From Pseudomonadota bacterium (lineage in GTDB: Bacteria; Pseudomonadota; Alphaproteobacteria; Rhizobiales; Segnochrobactraceae), in NCBI GenBank assembly GCA_023442215.1, contig JAEZMP010000605.1:1-17066 (forward strand): DNA of 17,066 bases, given 5' to 3'. Positions 1 through 7,684 of this stretch are shown piece after piece (position 1 is the stretch's first letter; every line of letters starts with the position of its first letter). Position numbers and translations under genes: made by a program. The notes beneath the pieces were generated by a model, which was not told the DNA's origin, searched no databases, and saw nothing but the letters and a program-made list of their open reading frames with translations.

Positions 1-36
1 GGGCATAGCTCCGCCGTCGAGAGAATCGCCGCCGTT

Positions 37-174
37 GACACCCGACCCGGATGGGAATACCGTCAAGTCGCTTATACCTTGACTGGATTCACCGTCTGGA
101 GATTGTATCTGGGTCGGGTGTCTCTAGCTTCGATTATCCTTCGGCAAGTGTCAGACTGCCCTTCGGTGAAGGGC
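37..174. other. Structured non-coding region: possible small RNA or oriT
   Basis: No credible ORF occupies the left end. The sequence is rich in dyad symmetry. A 16-bp inverted repeat with a single mismatch pairs 37-52 with 107-122 (core GACACCCGACCC / GGGTCGGGTGTC). Inside it a perfect 6-bp stem pairs 62-67 (GTCAAG) with 78-83 (CTTGAC). A further 7-bp stem pairs 158-164 with 168-174. The following hairpin at 188-216 is a rightward terminator, so a plus-strand transcript of roughly 180-210 nt would be heavily folded. An alternative is an origin of transfer: a long inverted repeat followed by TATCCT at 135-140, close to the nic consensus of IncP/IncI-type oriTs, beside a ribbon-helix-helix gene resembling relaxosome accessory proteins. 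The repeats are seen directly; both functional readings are inference. Confidence 0.5.
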
Positions 175-187
175 GCGAGTTGTGATC

Positions 188-216
188 AGGCCCGGTGTTA
201 GCGCACCGGGCCTTTT
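188..216 (+). terminator. Rho-independent terminator, rightward
   Basis: A perfect 10-bp stem (AGGCCCGGTG at 188-197 with its complement at 204-213), loop TTAGCG, runs into a TTTT tract ending at 216. The T tract is on the plus strand, so it ends a rightward transcript from the structured region to its left. It also sits just beyond the stop codon of the leftward ribbon-helix-helix gene, where the stem could help as a weaker terminator, but no T-run follows it on that strand. Confidence 0.75.
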
Positions 217-219
217 CCG

Positions 220-492
220 TTATGTCTTCCTCGTTTCGACCTCCTCGCTGAGGACGTTCGGGTCGGGATTGCGGGCGTAATCGGCGAGGATCCTCTTGAC
301 GACAACGGAGCGTGGTATCCCGCGCTGGTCGGCGAGGTTGTCGATGGTCTCGAGGTCAGCCGCCTCGACGTAGACGTCCACGCGACGCAGCCCTCGAGCG
401 GTAAGTTCGTGGCGACTGCGCGTCTGAGGCGACAGTGCCACCCCGGTCATGCGAGTCGCCTTCTGGTTGCGCCCCTTGCCCGCTGCTGTCAT
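220..492 (-). CDS. Ribbon-helix-helix DNA-binding protein
   Basis: 90-residue basic protein. Residues about 37-74 read as a ribbon-helix-helix (Arc/MetJ/CopG) unit: a short basic strand (RRVDVYVEA), a first helix (DLETIDNLADQRG) and a second helix beginning with the typical P-R-S (PRSVVVKRILADYAR). The first 36 residues are basic and probably flexible. The ATG at 492 is favoured over the internal Met-15 because GGGGAG lies about nine bases upstream of it. Proteins of this fold serve as plasmid partition or antitoxin repressors or as relaxosome accessory factors such as IncI NikA; lying beside a structured region and a conjugation-type secretion cluster, the last is attractive but unproven. 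No toxin-like partner gene is visible next to it. It is divergent from the HTH regulator at 704. Confidence 0.8.
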   Translation of the reverse strand: MTAAGKGRNQKATRMTGVALSPQTRSRHELTARGLRRVDVYVEAADLETIDNLADQRGIPRSVVVKRILADYARNPDPNVLSEEVETRKT

Positions 493-510
493 GTTACAAA
501 ACTCCCCGCT

Positions 511-601
511 GTATTTTAGCTCACACGAATGAAGAAAGAGTTCTTGGTTCAGGTTTGTATTGTGGAGTGCGTCCGGCCGGCCGCGTTCAAAACTAAAATA
601 C
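511..601. promoter_or_regulatory. Divergent control region with 9-bp inverted repeat
   Basis: Between the ribbon-helix-helix gene and the HTH gene, GTATTTTAG (511-519) recurs as its exact complement CTAAAATAC (593-601). Read outward, each arm presents TAAAAT to the gene on its side, so the arms may be -10 boxes of two divergent promoters or half-sites for one of the two adjacent regulators. The left arm is so close to the Shine-Dalgarno of the minus gene (502-507) that an operator role is at least as likely there. The gene-free stretch 493-703 holds no other clear signal. Confidence 0.4.
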
Positions 602-668
602 GCTTGCGCCGCCCGAACGTTCGAGTCAGGTTGCCGCGATCATCTGTAAAGCCTGGCGTGTCACCCCG

Positions 669-707
669 ATGATGGACCCAATAAGAAGAAGGCGGTATCT
701 CGCTTGA
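669..707 (+). other. Possible 12-codon leader overlapping the HTH gene start
   Basis: ATGATG at 669 opens a frame encoding MMDPIRRRRYLA, whose TGA stop (705-707) overlaps the TTG start of the HTH regulator at 704. The arrangement would couple their translation, and the arginine run could slow ribosomes. No Shine-Dalgarno precedes the ATG pair, so this may be chance. Confidence 0.2.
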
Positions 708-1276
708 ACAAGAAACCGGAAGTGAACAGCGAGTCCGAGTTGCTGGAGAATTTTCGCCGCAACGTAATACGGATCCTGTCGCAGCGAGGAATATCGCAGG
801 CGAAAGCGGCGCGTATTTGTGACGTGGCACCAAGGCACCTGATCGACTTGTTGCAGAAACGTGCAACACCCACTCTGGCAACAGTCGAAAAACTGGCGCG
901 GGGGCTTCAGGTCGACCCACTCGATTTGCTGCGAGAACCGCCCCCGGAGGTGCCTGGTGAACTCGATATTCCGTCGGATATCGTCGACGAAATCGAGGAG
1001 CCGAAGTCGTTGTTGCTCGGAAACCTTGCAACGAACATGGCGAGTATCGGAGCGGAGAAGAATATCGCGTTGACGAAGGCCCGCGTTGCATCGGGAATAT
1101 CACATCGATTCTGGTACGATATATTGCAGCAACGCGCGATGCCGACGCTGACGACGATCGAGCGAATCGCGCGTGGGTTGAAGACCGATCCGATCTCGTT
1201 GCTGAAGCCTCACGATGTGTCGGCCGAGAGTGCCGAGGGTGGGGAAGATCTGGGCGGGGAATCCGAGCGTTCATAG
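704..1276 (+). CDS. Transcriptional regulator with two tandem XRE-type HTH domains
   Basis: 190 residues holding two successive Cro/C1-type helix-turn-helix units, about residues 14-76 and 104-167. Both end in closely similar stretches: RATPTLATVEKLARGLQVDP and RAMPTLTTIERIARGLKTDP, each followed by two hydrophobic-rich residues and a Leu pair, so the gene looks like an internal duplication. A Pro/Glu-rich acidic linker (77-103) separates them and the tail is acidic. One chain could thus bind two half-sites or dimerise in an unusual way. The start is TTG at 704, with AGAAGGCGG ending eight bases upstream; a later GTG at 722 is possible. The stop lies nine bases from the converging dotA stop. 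As one of only two DNA-binding proteins in the window it is a natural candidate to control the secretion operons; that is inference. Confidence 0.85.
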   Translation: MNKKPEVNSESELLENFRRNVIRILSQRGISQAKAARICDVAPRHLIDLLQKRATPTLATVEKLARGLQVDPLDLLREPPPEVPGELDIPSDIVDEIEEPKSLLLGNLATNMASIGAEKNIALTKARVASGISHRFWYDILQQRAMPTLTTIERIARGLKTDPISLLKPHDVSAESAEGGEDLGGESERS

Positions 1277-1285
1277 TCGACCTCC

Positions 1286-3616
1286 TCATGCCTTGGGTTT
1301 CTGCGGCGGGTTCGGCTGCGGCGGACTTGGATTGTCTTTCCGCTGCTGGAGGAGCGACCGTCCCTTCGCCAGCAAGCCGCCGGCTCCAGACGGGAGCCGC
1401 ACCTGTGTGGGGAGCGCTGCGCCGGCAACGACTGCAGCCGCAGTTGTAATGGCCGATCCGTGGTCGGGGAGTTGGCCTGAGAACCATCTCATGACGCTGT
1501 CGGTCAGTGTGGTGATCAGCGACGCGCTGAGCACGACGACCGAGAAGACGATGGTGGCGTAAACAACGATTGCGGCGATCGCGATCTGGATGCTGGAAAT
1601 GGTGCCGGTTGGCGCCAGCATCGTCAGCGCCCCGCGGAAGAGGATGTTGGCGACCGAGAGGCCCTGACGCATCAGGAGGAGCGCGGCGAGGAGACCGAGG
1701 ACGGTGAGGGCCGGGCGCAGGAAGATCGAGAGGGCGAAGAGGTAACCAGCACTACTTGTGCCGATGAAAGAAGCAGACCGGGCAGGGGAGAGCTTGGTCA
1801 GGAGCCAGATCGGGACCGCGATCAGTGCAAGCAGGATAGCTTGGAGCCAATTGAAGATCGCATAGAAGAAGTGCACGACCAATATTAATGGCACGACGCC
1901 AACCAAAAGAAATGACGCGACTGCCAGCAATACAGTGATCCAGCCCATGCCGGATGCCACGAATGAAAGAGTAGCTGAGAATATCTGTGTCTTATCGCCC
2001 GCACTAAGAATGTTGGAACCTAAAGCGGACGCAGCGGTCAGGCCGCCGGCCACAACGGCGAGATTGGTGATCGAGTCGCCGATTCGCTGAACCTCGATGA
2101 CGGGGTCCTGCCACGGGCTGCCATCCGGGATTGTCATCGCGGATATGATCGACTGGTAGGTGGCGGTAATCGCACCGCTGAGGATCCCGGGACCGTCGAC
2201 GGTTTCGACCGCGCGATCCGCGGTGATTACGGTTGGGCCGGGCCGAGCGAAGGATGCGAAGAAGCCGTCGAATGTCCGGAAGTAGGCGATGTCGCGGGCG
2301 GCCTTGTCGGTCAGGCTGGCGTAGGCTCCGCCGTACCTGTCAAGGAAAGGGATGTAGGTCTCGATGGGCGGCGGGGGCGGAGCGGAAATCATCGCGCCCT
2401 CGGCGGCGGCGGAGATGCTGGCGTATGCCGCGGCCAGGGAGCGTTGCCAAAGCACGGCGGTCATCCAGCCGTTGGCCGCGGAATCTGCGATGAACTGGTG
2501 GATGCTGGCCTGGATCGTGGCGGCGGCGGAGTTCAGCTTCGAGGTGGTCGCACTGGACAGCGCGGAGCCTGCCGAGGAAACCGCTGCCGCGATCGCTGCC
2601 TTCACCTGGTTCTCATTGCGACCTGCGCCGGCGTCGGCAACGATCAGCTGTGCGATCTGGGGCGCCGATGCCTCGATCGTAGCCATTGCGTCCGTGAACG
2701 CGTTGTATCCGATGTCCTGTGTCAGGTTGATCAGCTGGGTGGGGGCCTCGCCGTCGAGCGGAGTGGCTTTGACGAGCGCGCGGGCGGAGCGGAAGTCGAC
2801 GGTGCCGCACAAGCTCGTTGAGTTTCGGAAGTACCCGGCGACGTCGCGAAAATAATACTGAGTCGCCCTGTATGCTTTTTCGGCATCGAATGCATCGCCG
2901 GTAGAAAAGTATCCCCCCATATAAGGGGTAGCATCGAGGAGTGTAGTGGATTTCGGCTCGATCTTGATGTCCTTCCGGCCGAGGTTCGCGGCGTAATTTT
3001 CCAGCGACGCAGCACAGACATACCCATAGACGCGCTGCTGCAGTGTCCGGGCGAGATTGCCGCGGGTCACGGCGCTGGCCTGATCAGAGCCGACGCTCGG
3101 CACCGTTCCATACATCCCGTTCAGCGATGAACTGGCGACCGTCGACCAAAGGTGATCGGCCGCGCCGCTTCCCATGACCGCGATCTGGACCACAGCGACT
3201 TGAGCGAGCGACATTCCGTTTTTCACTGGCAGAGCCAGGAACAGGGCGAAGCACACCCGGGCAATGGTGGTCTGGGTGTTGGTGGCCTTGCCGAAGGCGA
3301 CGCCGTCCTGGGCGGTGTCGGCAACTGCGGAGAAGATCAGGGAGCAGATGAAGAAGCTGCCGAGTACCAGGCAGGCGGTGTTGAAGATGCTGAGGGCGAT
3401 CGTGAAGGGACGGTCGTCGGTACACTCGGACGAGGTCCAGACCGCATCCACGACGCAACCGAGCATCCCGCGAAGCTGGATCAGCGCTGCGTCGGCTGAG
3501 ACCGGCGTGAAAACCTCCCGGGCCGTCGGCTGCTGCTGCGCGAGGGCGACGCCGGCGCCGAGAAGGAAGAACGCTGTGGTAGCGATGAGAACGCGGGAAC
3601 GCGGTCGCAAGGTCAC
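1286..3616 (-). CDS. dotA: DotA/TraY-like polytopic inner-membrane protein of the T4BSS
   Basis: 776 residues, close in length to IncI TraY and shorter than Legionella DotA (about 1,050). It has a cleavable-looking signal peptide (to about residue 27, ending VALAQQ), two hydrophobic stretches around 72-98 and 117-150, a long soluble periplasmic segment with an Ala/Ser-rich part, then a block of about five membrane spans in roughly 545-745 and a Pro-rich tail (PPQPNPPQKPKA). This N-terminal pair, large loop and C-terminal membrane block is the DotA/TraY architecture. Legionella DotA is an inner-membrane channel component and is also released. The start is GTG at 3616, overlapping the upstream stop by four bases (GTGA). 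It is the last gene of the minus operon, and its 3' end nearly touches the converging HTH gene. Confidence 0.82.
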   Translation of the reverse strand: MTLRPRSRVLIATTAFFLLGAGVALAQQQPTAREVFTPVSADAALIQLRGMLGCVVDAVWTSSECTDDRPFTIALSIFNTACLVLGSFFICSLIFSAVADTAQDGVAFGKATNTQTTIARVCFALFLALPVKNGMSLAQVAVVQIAVMGSGAADHLWSTVASSSLNGMYGTVPSVGSDQASAVTRGNLARTLQQRVYGYVCAASLENYAANLGRKDIKIEPKSTTLLDATPYMGGYFSTGDAFDAEKAYRATQYYFRDVAGYFRNSTSLCGTVDFRSARALVKATPLDGEAPTQLINLTQDIGYNAFTDAMATIEASAPQIAQLIVADAGAGRNENQVKAAIAAAVSSAGSALSSATTSKLNSAAATIQASIHQFIADSAANGWMTAVLWQRSLAAAYASISAAAEGAMISAPPPPPIETYIPFLDRYGGAYASLTDKAARDIAYFRTFDGFFASFARPGPTVITADRAVETVDGPGILSGAITATYQSIISAMTIPDGSPWQDPVIEVQRIGDSITNLAVVAGGLTAASALGSNILSAGDKTQIFSATLSFVASGMGWITVLLAVASFLLVGVVPLILVVHFFYAIFNWLQAILLALIAVPIWLLTKLSPARSASFIGTSSAGYLFALSIFLRPALTVLGLLAALLLMRQGLSVANILFRGALTMLAPTGTISSIQIAIAAIVVYATIVFSVVVLSASLITTLTDSVMRWFSGQLPDHGSAITTAAAVVAGAALPTQVRLPSGAGGLLAKGRSLLQQRKDNPSPPQPNPPQKPKA

Positions 3617-4611
3617 AGGTCACCTCCCGCCTGGACGGCCAGCATCGTTGCGAAGATCGTGGCGACCCGGGCGTGGCTGTCTGCTTGCATCTGCTGGAGG
3701 CGCAGTGTCATTGAGCGGAGCCGGGTGAGTTCGAGCAGGAGCCCGTGTTCCGACTGGCCGGCGAGCCCCGCGGACCAATCCTGATACCCCGGCCCGCCAC
3801 CGTACTTTGCCTGGAGTTCGGCGAGCTGGGTGAGCGGAGCGACGGCTTCATCGCCCTCGACGTGGCCGGCCGGCGCTGACATCGCGCGCACAGCAGAGAG
3901 GGACGCAAGTGCGGGAGATCTGAGCGCCTCAATACGACGCGCGCGGGTCATCATCAGGTCGGCTTCCGCCCCGTGGGCGCCCGGACCGGGCAATGCCGCG
4001 GGCAGACCGGCCATGTGCTCGATGACGGCTTGCCGGCTCGCATCGGCTGCGCTCGGGTCTAGCAAGGCGCCGGCATCCGTGACGTTTGCGTTGCGCAGGC
4101 GCTTCGCCGATGCCTCAGACAGCGTTGTCGCCTTCCCTGGCGAAACATCGAGCTCGCGCAACAGTCGCTGCCCGTTGTCCTCAACGTTTGCGATGGCGTC
4201 GACCGTTGTCGACATGAGCTGGATCGACGAACAGGGATCGACGCCCTGGCCCGTCGTCCCGGAATATTGCTCGGTTGCGTCGACGATTGCTGTCTGGCGG
4301 GCCTGCGTCGCCAGCGAAGCGGCGAGGGCTTCGTTCGCGGACGCCTGCATGTTGGATTCGCGGGCGCCATTCACGCTCTGCTGCTTGGTGTAGACCTTCG
4401 CGGCAGAGAGAACGGTTTCCAGCGTCAACGAACGCGCGGCCGTCAACGTGGTGCCAAGGGCGGCAACACTGCTGGTAAGCCCGTCCTGAACGATCTCGAT
4501 GCCGGACATCCAGGAGGGGTCATAGACCGTGCAGCTCTGTGCCGCCGCCGGCGTGGCGATGGCAGTTGCGGCGAACGCGATTGCAGCTTGCTTTACCAAG
4601 GCGCTGGGCAT
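3613..4611 (-). CDS. Secreted helical protein, tandem family member 3
   Basis: 332 residues from the ATG at 4611, which shares one base with the upstream stop (TGATG). A longer reading frame exists but the Met at 4611 begins a clear signal peptide ending at PAAAQ|SC. The mature part is Ala/Gln-rich and predicted helical; it carries DATEQYSG...DPC (Cys about 127) and later AEADLMMTRARR (215-226). The same two landmarks occur in the next gene upstream (4611-5579) and more loosely in 5585-6346, so the three are probably diverged duplicates. No database family is recognised. Secreted helical proteins with a short conserved cysteine motif in conjugation operons can be pilus-tip or VirB5/TrbJ-like proteins; this is only a suggestion. 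Confidence 0.75.
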   Translation of the reverse strand: MPSALVKQAAIAFAATAIATPAAAQSCTVYDPSWMSGIEIVQDGLTSSVAALGTTLTAARSLTLETVLSAAKVYTKQQSVNGARESNMQASANEALAASLATQARQTAIVDATEQYSGTTGQGVDPCSSIQLMSTTVDAIANVEDNGQRLLRELDVSPGKATTLSEASAKRLRNANVTDAGALLDPSAADASRQAVIEHMAGLPAALPGPGAHGAEADLMMTRARRIEALRSPALASLSAVRAMSAPAGHVEGDEAVAPLTQLAELQAKYGGGPGYQDWSAGLAGQSEHGLLLELTRLRSMTLRLQQMQADSHARVATIFATMLAVQAGGDL

Positions 4612-5579
4612 CAGTTCGGCACCTTCTGCATCGCGAGTTGGCCGAGAGCCGACTGCGCACCTATCCGTGCATTGACCATTGCGAGGAGGGCGGCGGCCGC
4701 CGCCGCTTCGGTTCGAACGCCTGTCTGGATGTCGAGGGCGAGTTGGGCGAGGTTCGCCGCCTCCTGGCGGACCGCGTCTTGAAGGATGCCCCGTGTAGCC
4801 TCGCCCGCAGAGGCAGCGGCCCACGCTTCACCTCCGTCATCGGCGATCCAGTGCGAGGAGAGCTCTCGCGCCATGGCGACCGGACCGTTCGGGGCGTAGT
4901 CGGCGGCGGTGTCGGCAAGAATGTTGGCGACCAGACTGCGATTGCTCTCGCGGCGGGCGTTGTTGACGCGTGCGAGGTCCGCCTCGGCCGAAGTTCCGGT
5001 TGGTGCCACGGCCGGGGGGCCGACGACGGCGTTGATGAATTGAGCAGCCGCGGCGGTGTCGCCCGCGAATATGCTCGTCGCCGACAGGTTGGTGGCGCCG
5101 GCGACGCCGGCAGACCATGCGCCCACGGATTGCGGTGTCGCCGCCAGTTGCTTTCGTGTTGCGGCGGTCTGTTGAGATGCGAGGAACAACGCCTGGGCCT
5201 TGTCGTCGGCACCGCATGGATCGAAGCCAATGGAGGAGTACCGTTGCGTCGCGTCGGCCACGGCCTGGTTCTGATCCTGCGCGATCAGGGTGGACGCCAC
5301 CGCCTGCGATGAAGCCTGCAAGGTGGTGGTAACCTGGTCGCTCGATGTCGAGCTTTGCTTCGTCAGAACACGCATCGCGGAAACGAGCTGCTGCTGCTGA
5401 AGAGCCTCCTGCGCGAGAAGGGCTGACTGCGTTGTTTGGATGGTGCCCTGGACGATGATGCCAAGCGCCGACGTTCGACCGACGACGCGAGCTTCGACGC
5501 CGGAGCAGGATTGCGCGGCTGCGCTTTCCGCTGTGCAAAGCAGGGACGATGCGACGATGAGAACGGCGGCGGCACGCAT
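4611..5579 (-). CDS. Secreted helical protein, tandem family member 2
   Basis: 322 residues with a signal peptide cleaved near AAAQ|SC. A Gln/Ala/Ser-rich helical segment (45-115) leads to DATQRYSSIGFDPC (Cys 122), followed by AEADLARVNNARR (198-210) and a long Ala-rich C-terminal helix region. The order and spacing of these elements match the downstream neighbour, and AQSC at the mature N-terminus is identical in both. GGAGAA lies eight bases before the ATG at 5579, so it has its own ribosome site although the upstream gene ends only five bases away. The product would act in the periplasm or at the surface; exact function unknown. Confidence 0.75.
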   Translation of the reverse strand: MRAAAVLIVASSLLCTAESAAAQSCSGVEARVVGRTSALGIIVQGTIQTTQSALLAQEALQQQQLVSAMRVLTKQSSTSSDQVTTTLQASSQAVASTLIAQDQNQAVADATQRYSSIGFDPCGADDKAQALFLASQQTAATRKQLAATPQSVGAWSAGVAGATNLSATSIFAGDTAAAAQFINAVVGPPAVAPTGTSAEADLARVNNARRESNRSLVANILADTAADYAPNGPVAMARELSSHWIADDGGEAWAAASAGEATRGILQDAVRQEAANLAQLALDIQTGVRTEAAAAAALLAMVNARIGAQSALGQLAMQKVPN

Positions 5580-5584
5580 GGTTG

Positions 5585-6346
5585 CTATTCTCCTTCGGGT
5601 GATCCACCCATGCCGTCGAGGACGACGGTCCAGGTCGCGGCGCGAGCTCCACTGAGGATTGCGCCACGTCGTCGTGCTTCGACGAGCTGGGCTCTTGCCT
5701 CTGCCGATGTCGCGTCGGTGCGGATCGTTGGAAGCGGGGCGATGACATCGAGGTAGTCGGCGGCGGTCATCACCTCCTCGGCACCGTAGTCACGATTGAG
5801 CATGAAGATGCCGGCGTTGGAGTCGCCTGCGCCGTACCCGCCAGTACCGGTGCACCATTCGGTGGCCTGCTGCTGAGCTGGTGAGCAGTAGAATGACTGT
5901 CGCAGCTTCAGGGATGCGCCGGCGCGGTCTCCAGCATCCCCGCCGTGGATCAACCAGGCATCGTCAGCCCGCTGTTGGGAAGTCCTCGCGACGGCGGCGG
6001 CGTCGTGGCTTGCGCGTTCGCCGGCCAGCTGAAGATTGACGGTACAGGCGGCATAGCCCGAGCCGGTCTCGAAGCCATATTCGTGGGCCGCTTTGGCAAC
6101 GCGGATAGCCTGTTTCCCGGCGAGCAGCGACGATGCCGCGGCCTGGGCTGACTTGCTGGCCGCGTTCGCATTCTGGGTGGCGGCAGCGCTATCCTGCTTT
6201 CCGGCGACGGCGAAGCCGGAGACGAGGCGCTCGAGCGAGATCTCCCACGGGCCGATCATGAGCGCCGAAGCGGGGGACGCTGCCATGACAGCGCTGCCCA
6301 TGAGCACTGCTGCCGGCACGAGGCGAAGGACTGCGGAGAGCGTCAT
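5585..6346 (-). CDS. Secreted helical protein, tandem family member 1 (shorter)
   Basis: 253 residues with a signal peptide (cleavage around PASA). After GPWEISLERLVSG comes an Ala/Gln/Lys helical segment (50-90), then HEYGFETGSGYAAC (Cys 101), two more cysteines (154, 165) in a Gly-rich stretch, and AEARAQLVEARR (215-226), the counterpart of the AEADL...ARR motif of the two following genes. It lacks their C-terminal helical extension and has extra cysteines. It overlaps the M23 peptidase gene by four bases (ATGA), implying coupled translation. Function unknown; most likely a periplasmic or surface component of the same apparatus. Confidence 0.75.
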   Translation of the reverse strand: MTLSAVLRLVPAAVLMGSAVMAASPASALMIGPWEISLERLVSGFAVAGKQDSAAATQNANAASKSAQAAASSLLAGKQAIRVAKAAHEYGFETGSGYAACTVNLQLAGERASHDAAAVARTSQQRADDAWLIHGGDAGDRAGASLKLRQSFYCSPAQQQATEWCTGTGGYGAGDSNAGIFMLNRDYGAEEVMTAADYLDVIAPLPTIRTDATSAEARAQLVEARRRGAILSGARAATWTVVLDGMGGSPEGE

Positions 6347-7275
6347 TGCGCGGCAGCCTCGTCCTGGAGAGCCGCAACCATCAGGGCGAGCGAAACATCC
6401 ATAGAAGCGCGGCTGTCGTGCGACGCAGCACGCACTGCTAGCGCCGTCGCGTTCTGACGCGCCAACTCAAGGTAAAGCGACCTCGACGGCTGGCCTGCCA
6501 TCTTGACGGAATAGTCGGAAGAGCTGGCGCGCGATCCTGCTGCTCCGGCGAGGCTGGCGGAGGCCGAGGCGGTACCGCCCGCGGACAGCGGGTCGAAATC
6601 GAACCCGTCCGAGCCGACGGTGCAGGACTGCGGAAGCGTCGTGGACCGCGGAATGTCCGAATACTTAGCGACGATCGGGATCTGCCGGTGAAGGAAGCTT
6701 TCCGGATTGACGTAGTACCAGCTTTCGGGCAGCGCGCTCTTGATCTGGTCGGCAGTCAGCGGCGTCGCGCCTTTGCCGGGCGACGTCCCATCGGCATTCG
6801 CGAGCCAGGTGCGTCCGGACGCGCCAGTTGCAGCGAGAGCGTCCCCGCGAAGGAGGGTGCCGAGGTGGAGATGCGGGTGGCAACTCCCCGGCGCCATGCC
6901 TGCGCAACCCATGGTGCCGATCTGGTCGCCGGCGGACACGGTGCCGGTGTCGCCGGGCTCTGCGGTCGTGTCCATGTGCAGGTAGGCGAACTTCGTGTCT
7001 CCGGAGGTCACGACCGCGACGTTTCCGGCGCCCCGCCAGTTGCGATAGGTGACCGGGCCAGAGGAGCCGGAATAGACGGGCGTACCGGCACCCTCGCTGT
7101 TCACGATGTCGAGGCCCTGATGATAGCCGGGCGACGCGCGGCCGGTCCTGTCGACGCCGAAGGGTGAGGTGACCACCATCCCGGCCGGGTCCATGATGTC
7201 GGTCGACAGGCAGGTGCCGGCGGCAGCTGGAGCGACGGCGGCCATCAGAATCGAGAAGAGCGAGACGGTCCTCAT
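6343..7275 (-). CDS. Periplasmic M23 (LytM-type) peptidoglycan endopeptidase
   Basis: 310 residues with a signal peptide (cleavage about 19-20). The catalytic core is about 35-145: SPFG, then H52-x3-D56 (HQGLD) and H135-L-H137, the zinc-binding set of M23 peptidases, with His-100 (YLHMD) also in the expected place. Enzymes of this family cut peptide cross-bridges in murein. Within a secretion operon the likely job is local wall opening so that the envelope-spanning complex can assemble, the role lytic transglycosylases (VirB1) play in other systems. About 165 residues after the peptidase domain, Ser/Ala-rich and helical, have no family I recognise. Four-base overlaps with both neighbours (7272 and 6346) place it firmly in the operon. 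Confidence 0.9.
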   Translation of the reverse strand: MRTVSLFSILMAAVAPAAAGTCLSTDIMDPAGMVVTSPFGVDRTGRASPGYHQGLDIVNSEGAGTPVYSGSSGPVTYRNWRGAGNVAVVTSGDTKFAYLHMDTTAEPGDTGTVSAGDQIGTMGCAGMAPGSCHPHLHLGTLLRGDALAATGASGRTWLANADGTSPGKGATPLTADQIKSALPESWYYVNPESFLHRQIPIVAKYSDIPRSTTLPQSCTVGSDGFDFDPLSAGGTASASASLAGAAGSRASSSDYSVKMAGQPSRSLYLELARQNATALAVRAASHDSRASMDVSLALMVAALQDEAAAQ

Positions 7276-7673
7276 TTCGAGGCTCCGCAGAACTTGTAGT
7301 CGATGTTGTCGATGCGGACTTTGTTCTCACTGATCTTGACGAAGCCGAATGACTTGTCATCGCCATCCGGCGTTTCGCAGTAGCTGCGATATTGCGGCGG
7401 AGAGGACTTGAAGATGTATTCTCCGTCATAGGTGTTCGGTCCGACTTTTTTCAACGCAACGGTCGTCTGGATGCAGTCGACGGTGATGCGCTCGTCCGGT
7501 CCCCCCATTCCGAGATAGGTCAGGACCGCTCCGCTGATGATCAGGTCGGGCTTCGTACAGCGTCCGTTGCTGACGGCCCATGTGCCGTTCTTCAGCGGCA
7601 GAAGCACTTCTTTGGCGGCTGCGGGCGCTGCGGCGAGCATGACAGCAAGGACGGTGATGGCGACGGGCTTCAT
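7272..7673 (-). CDS. Small secreted protein with four cysteines
   Basis: 133 residues from the ATG at 7673: a strong signal peptide (cleavage at AAPAAA|K), then a compact mature domain with cysteines at 39, 67, 99 and 129, probably two disulfides, and alternating polar/hydrophobic segments suggesting a small beta fold (TYDGEYIF, KVRIDNIDYKFC). A longer upstream frame exists but is antisense-like, and the signal peptide fixes the start. The gene lies 11 bases after the previous stop and overlaps the peptidase gene by four bases. No family recognised. The four cysteines would be substrates for the CPYC thioredoxin-fold protein encoded at 12706. Confidence 0.75.
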   Translation of the reverse strand: MKPVAITVLAVMLAAAPAAAKEVLLPLKNGTWAVSNGRCTKPDLIISGAVLTYLGMGGPDERITVDCIQTTVALKKVGPNTYDGEYIFKSSPPQYRSYCETPDGDDKSFGFVKISENKVRIDNIDYKFCGASK

Positions 7674-7684
7674 CTCGCGGAACC

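Noticed and set aside
220..492. Antitoxin of a toxin-antitoxin pair
   Set aside because: The ribbon-helix-helix fold would fit, but no adjacent toxin-sized partner in the same direction is present in the window.
549..1487. Long minus-strand frame (312 codons) over the HTH gene
   Set aside because: It is antisense to the two-HTH gene and the end of dotA; the translation is Arg/Ser/Pro-rich with no domain, while the plus frame gives a coherent regulator.
4612..4824. Upstream extension of tandem family member 3
   Set aside because: Arg/Gly/Pro-rich and inside the preceding gene; the Met at 4611 begins a signal peptide and overlaps the upstream stop.
4539..5312. Plus-strand frame of 257 codons opposite the tandem secreted genes
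   Set aside because: Arg/Gly-rich shadow frame typical of high-GC DNA; the minus-strand genes have signal peptides, shared motifs and coupled starts.
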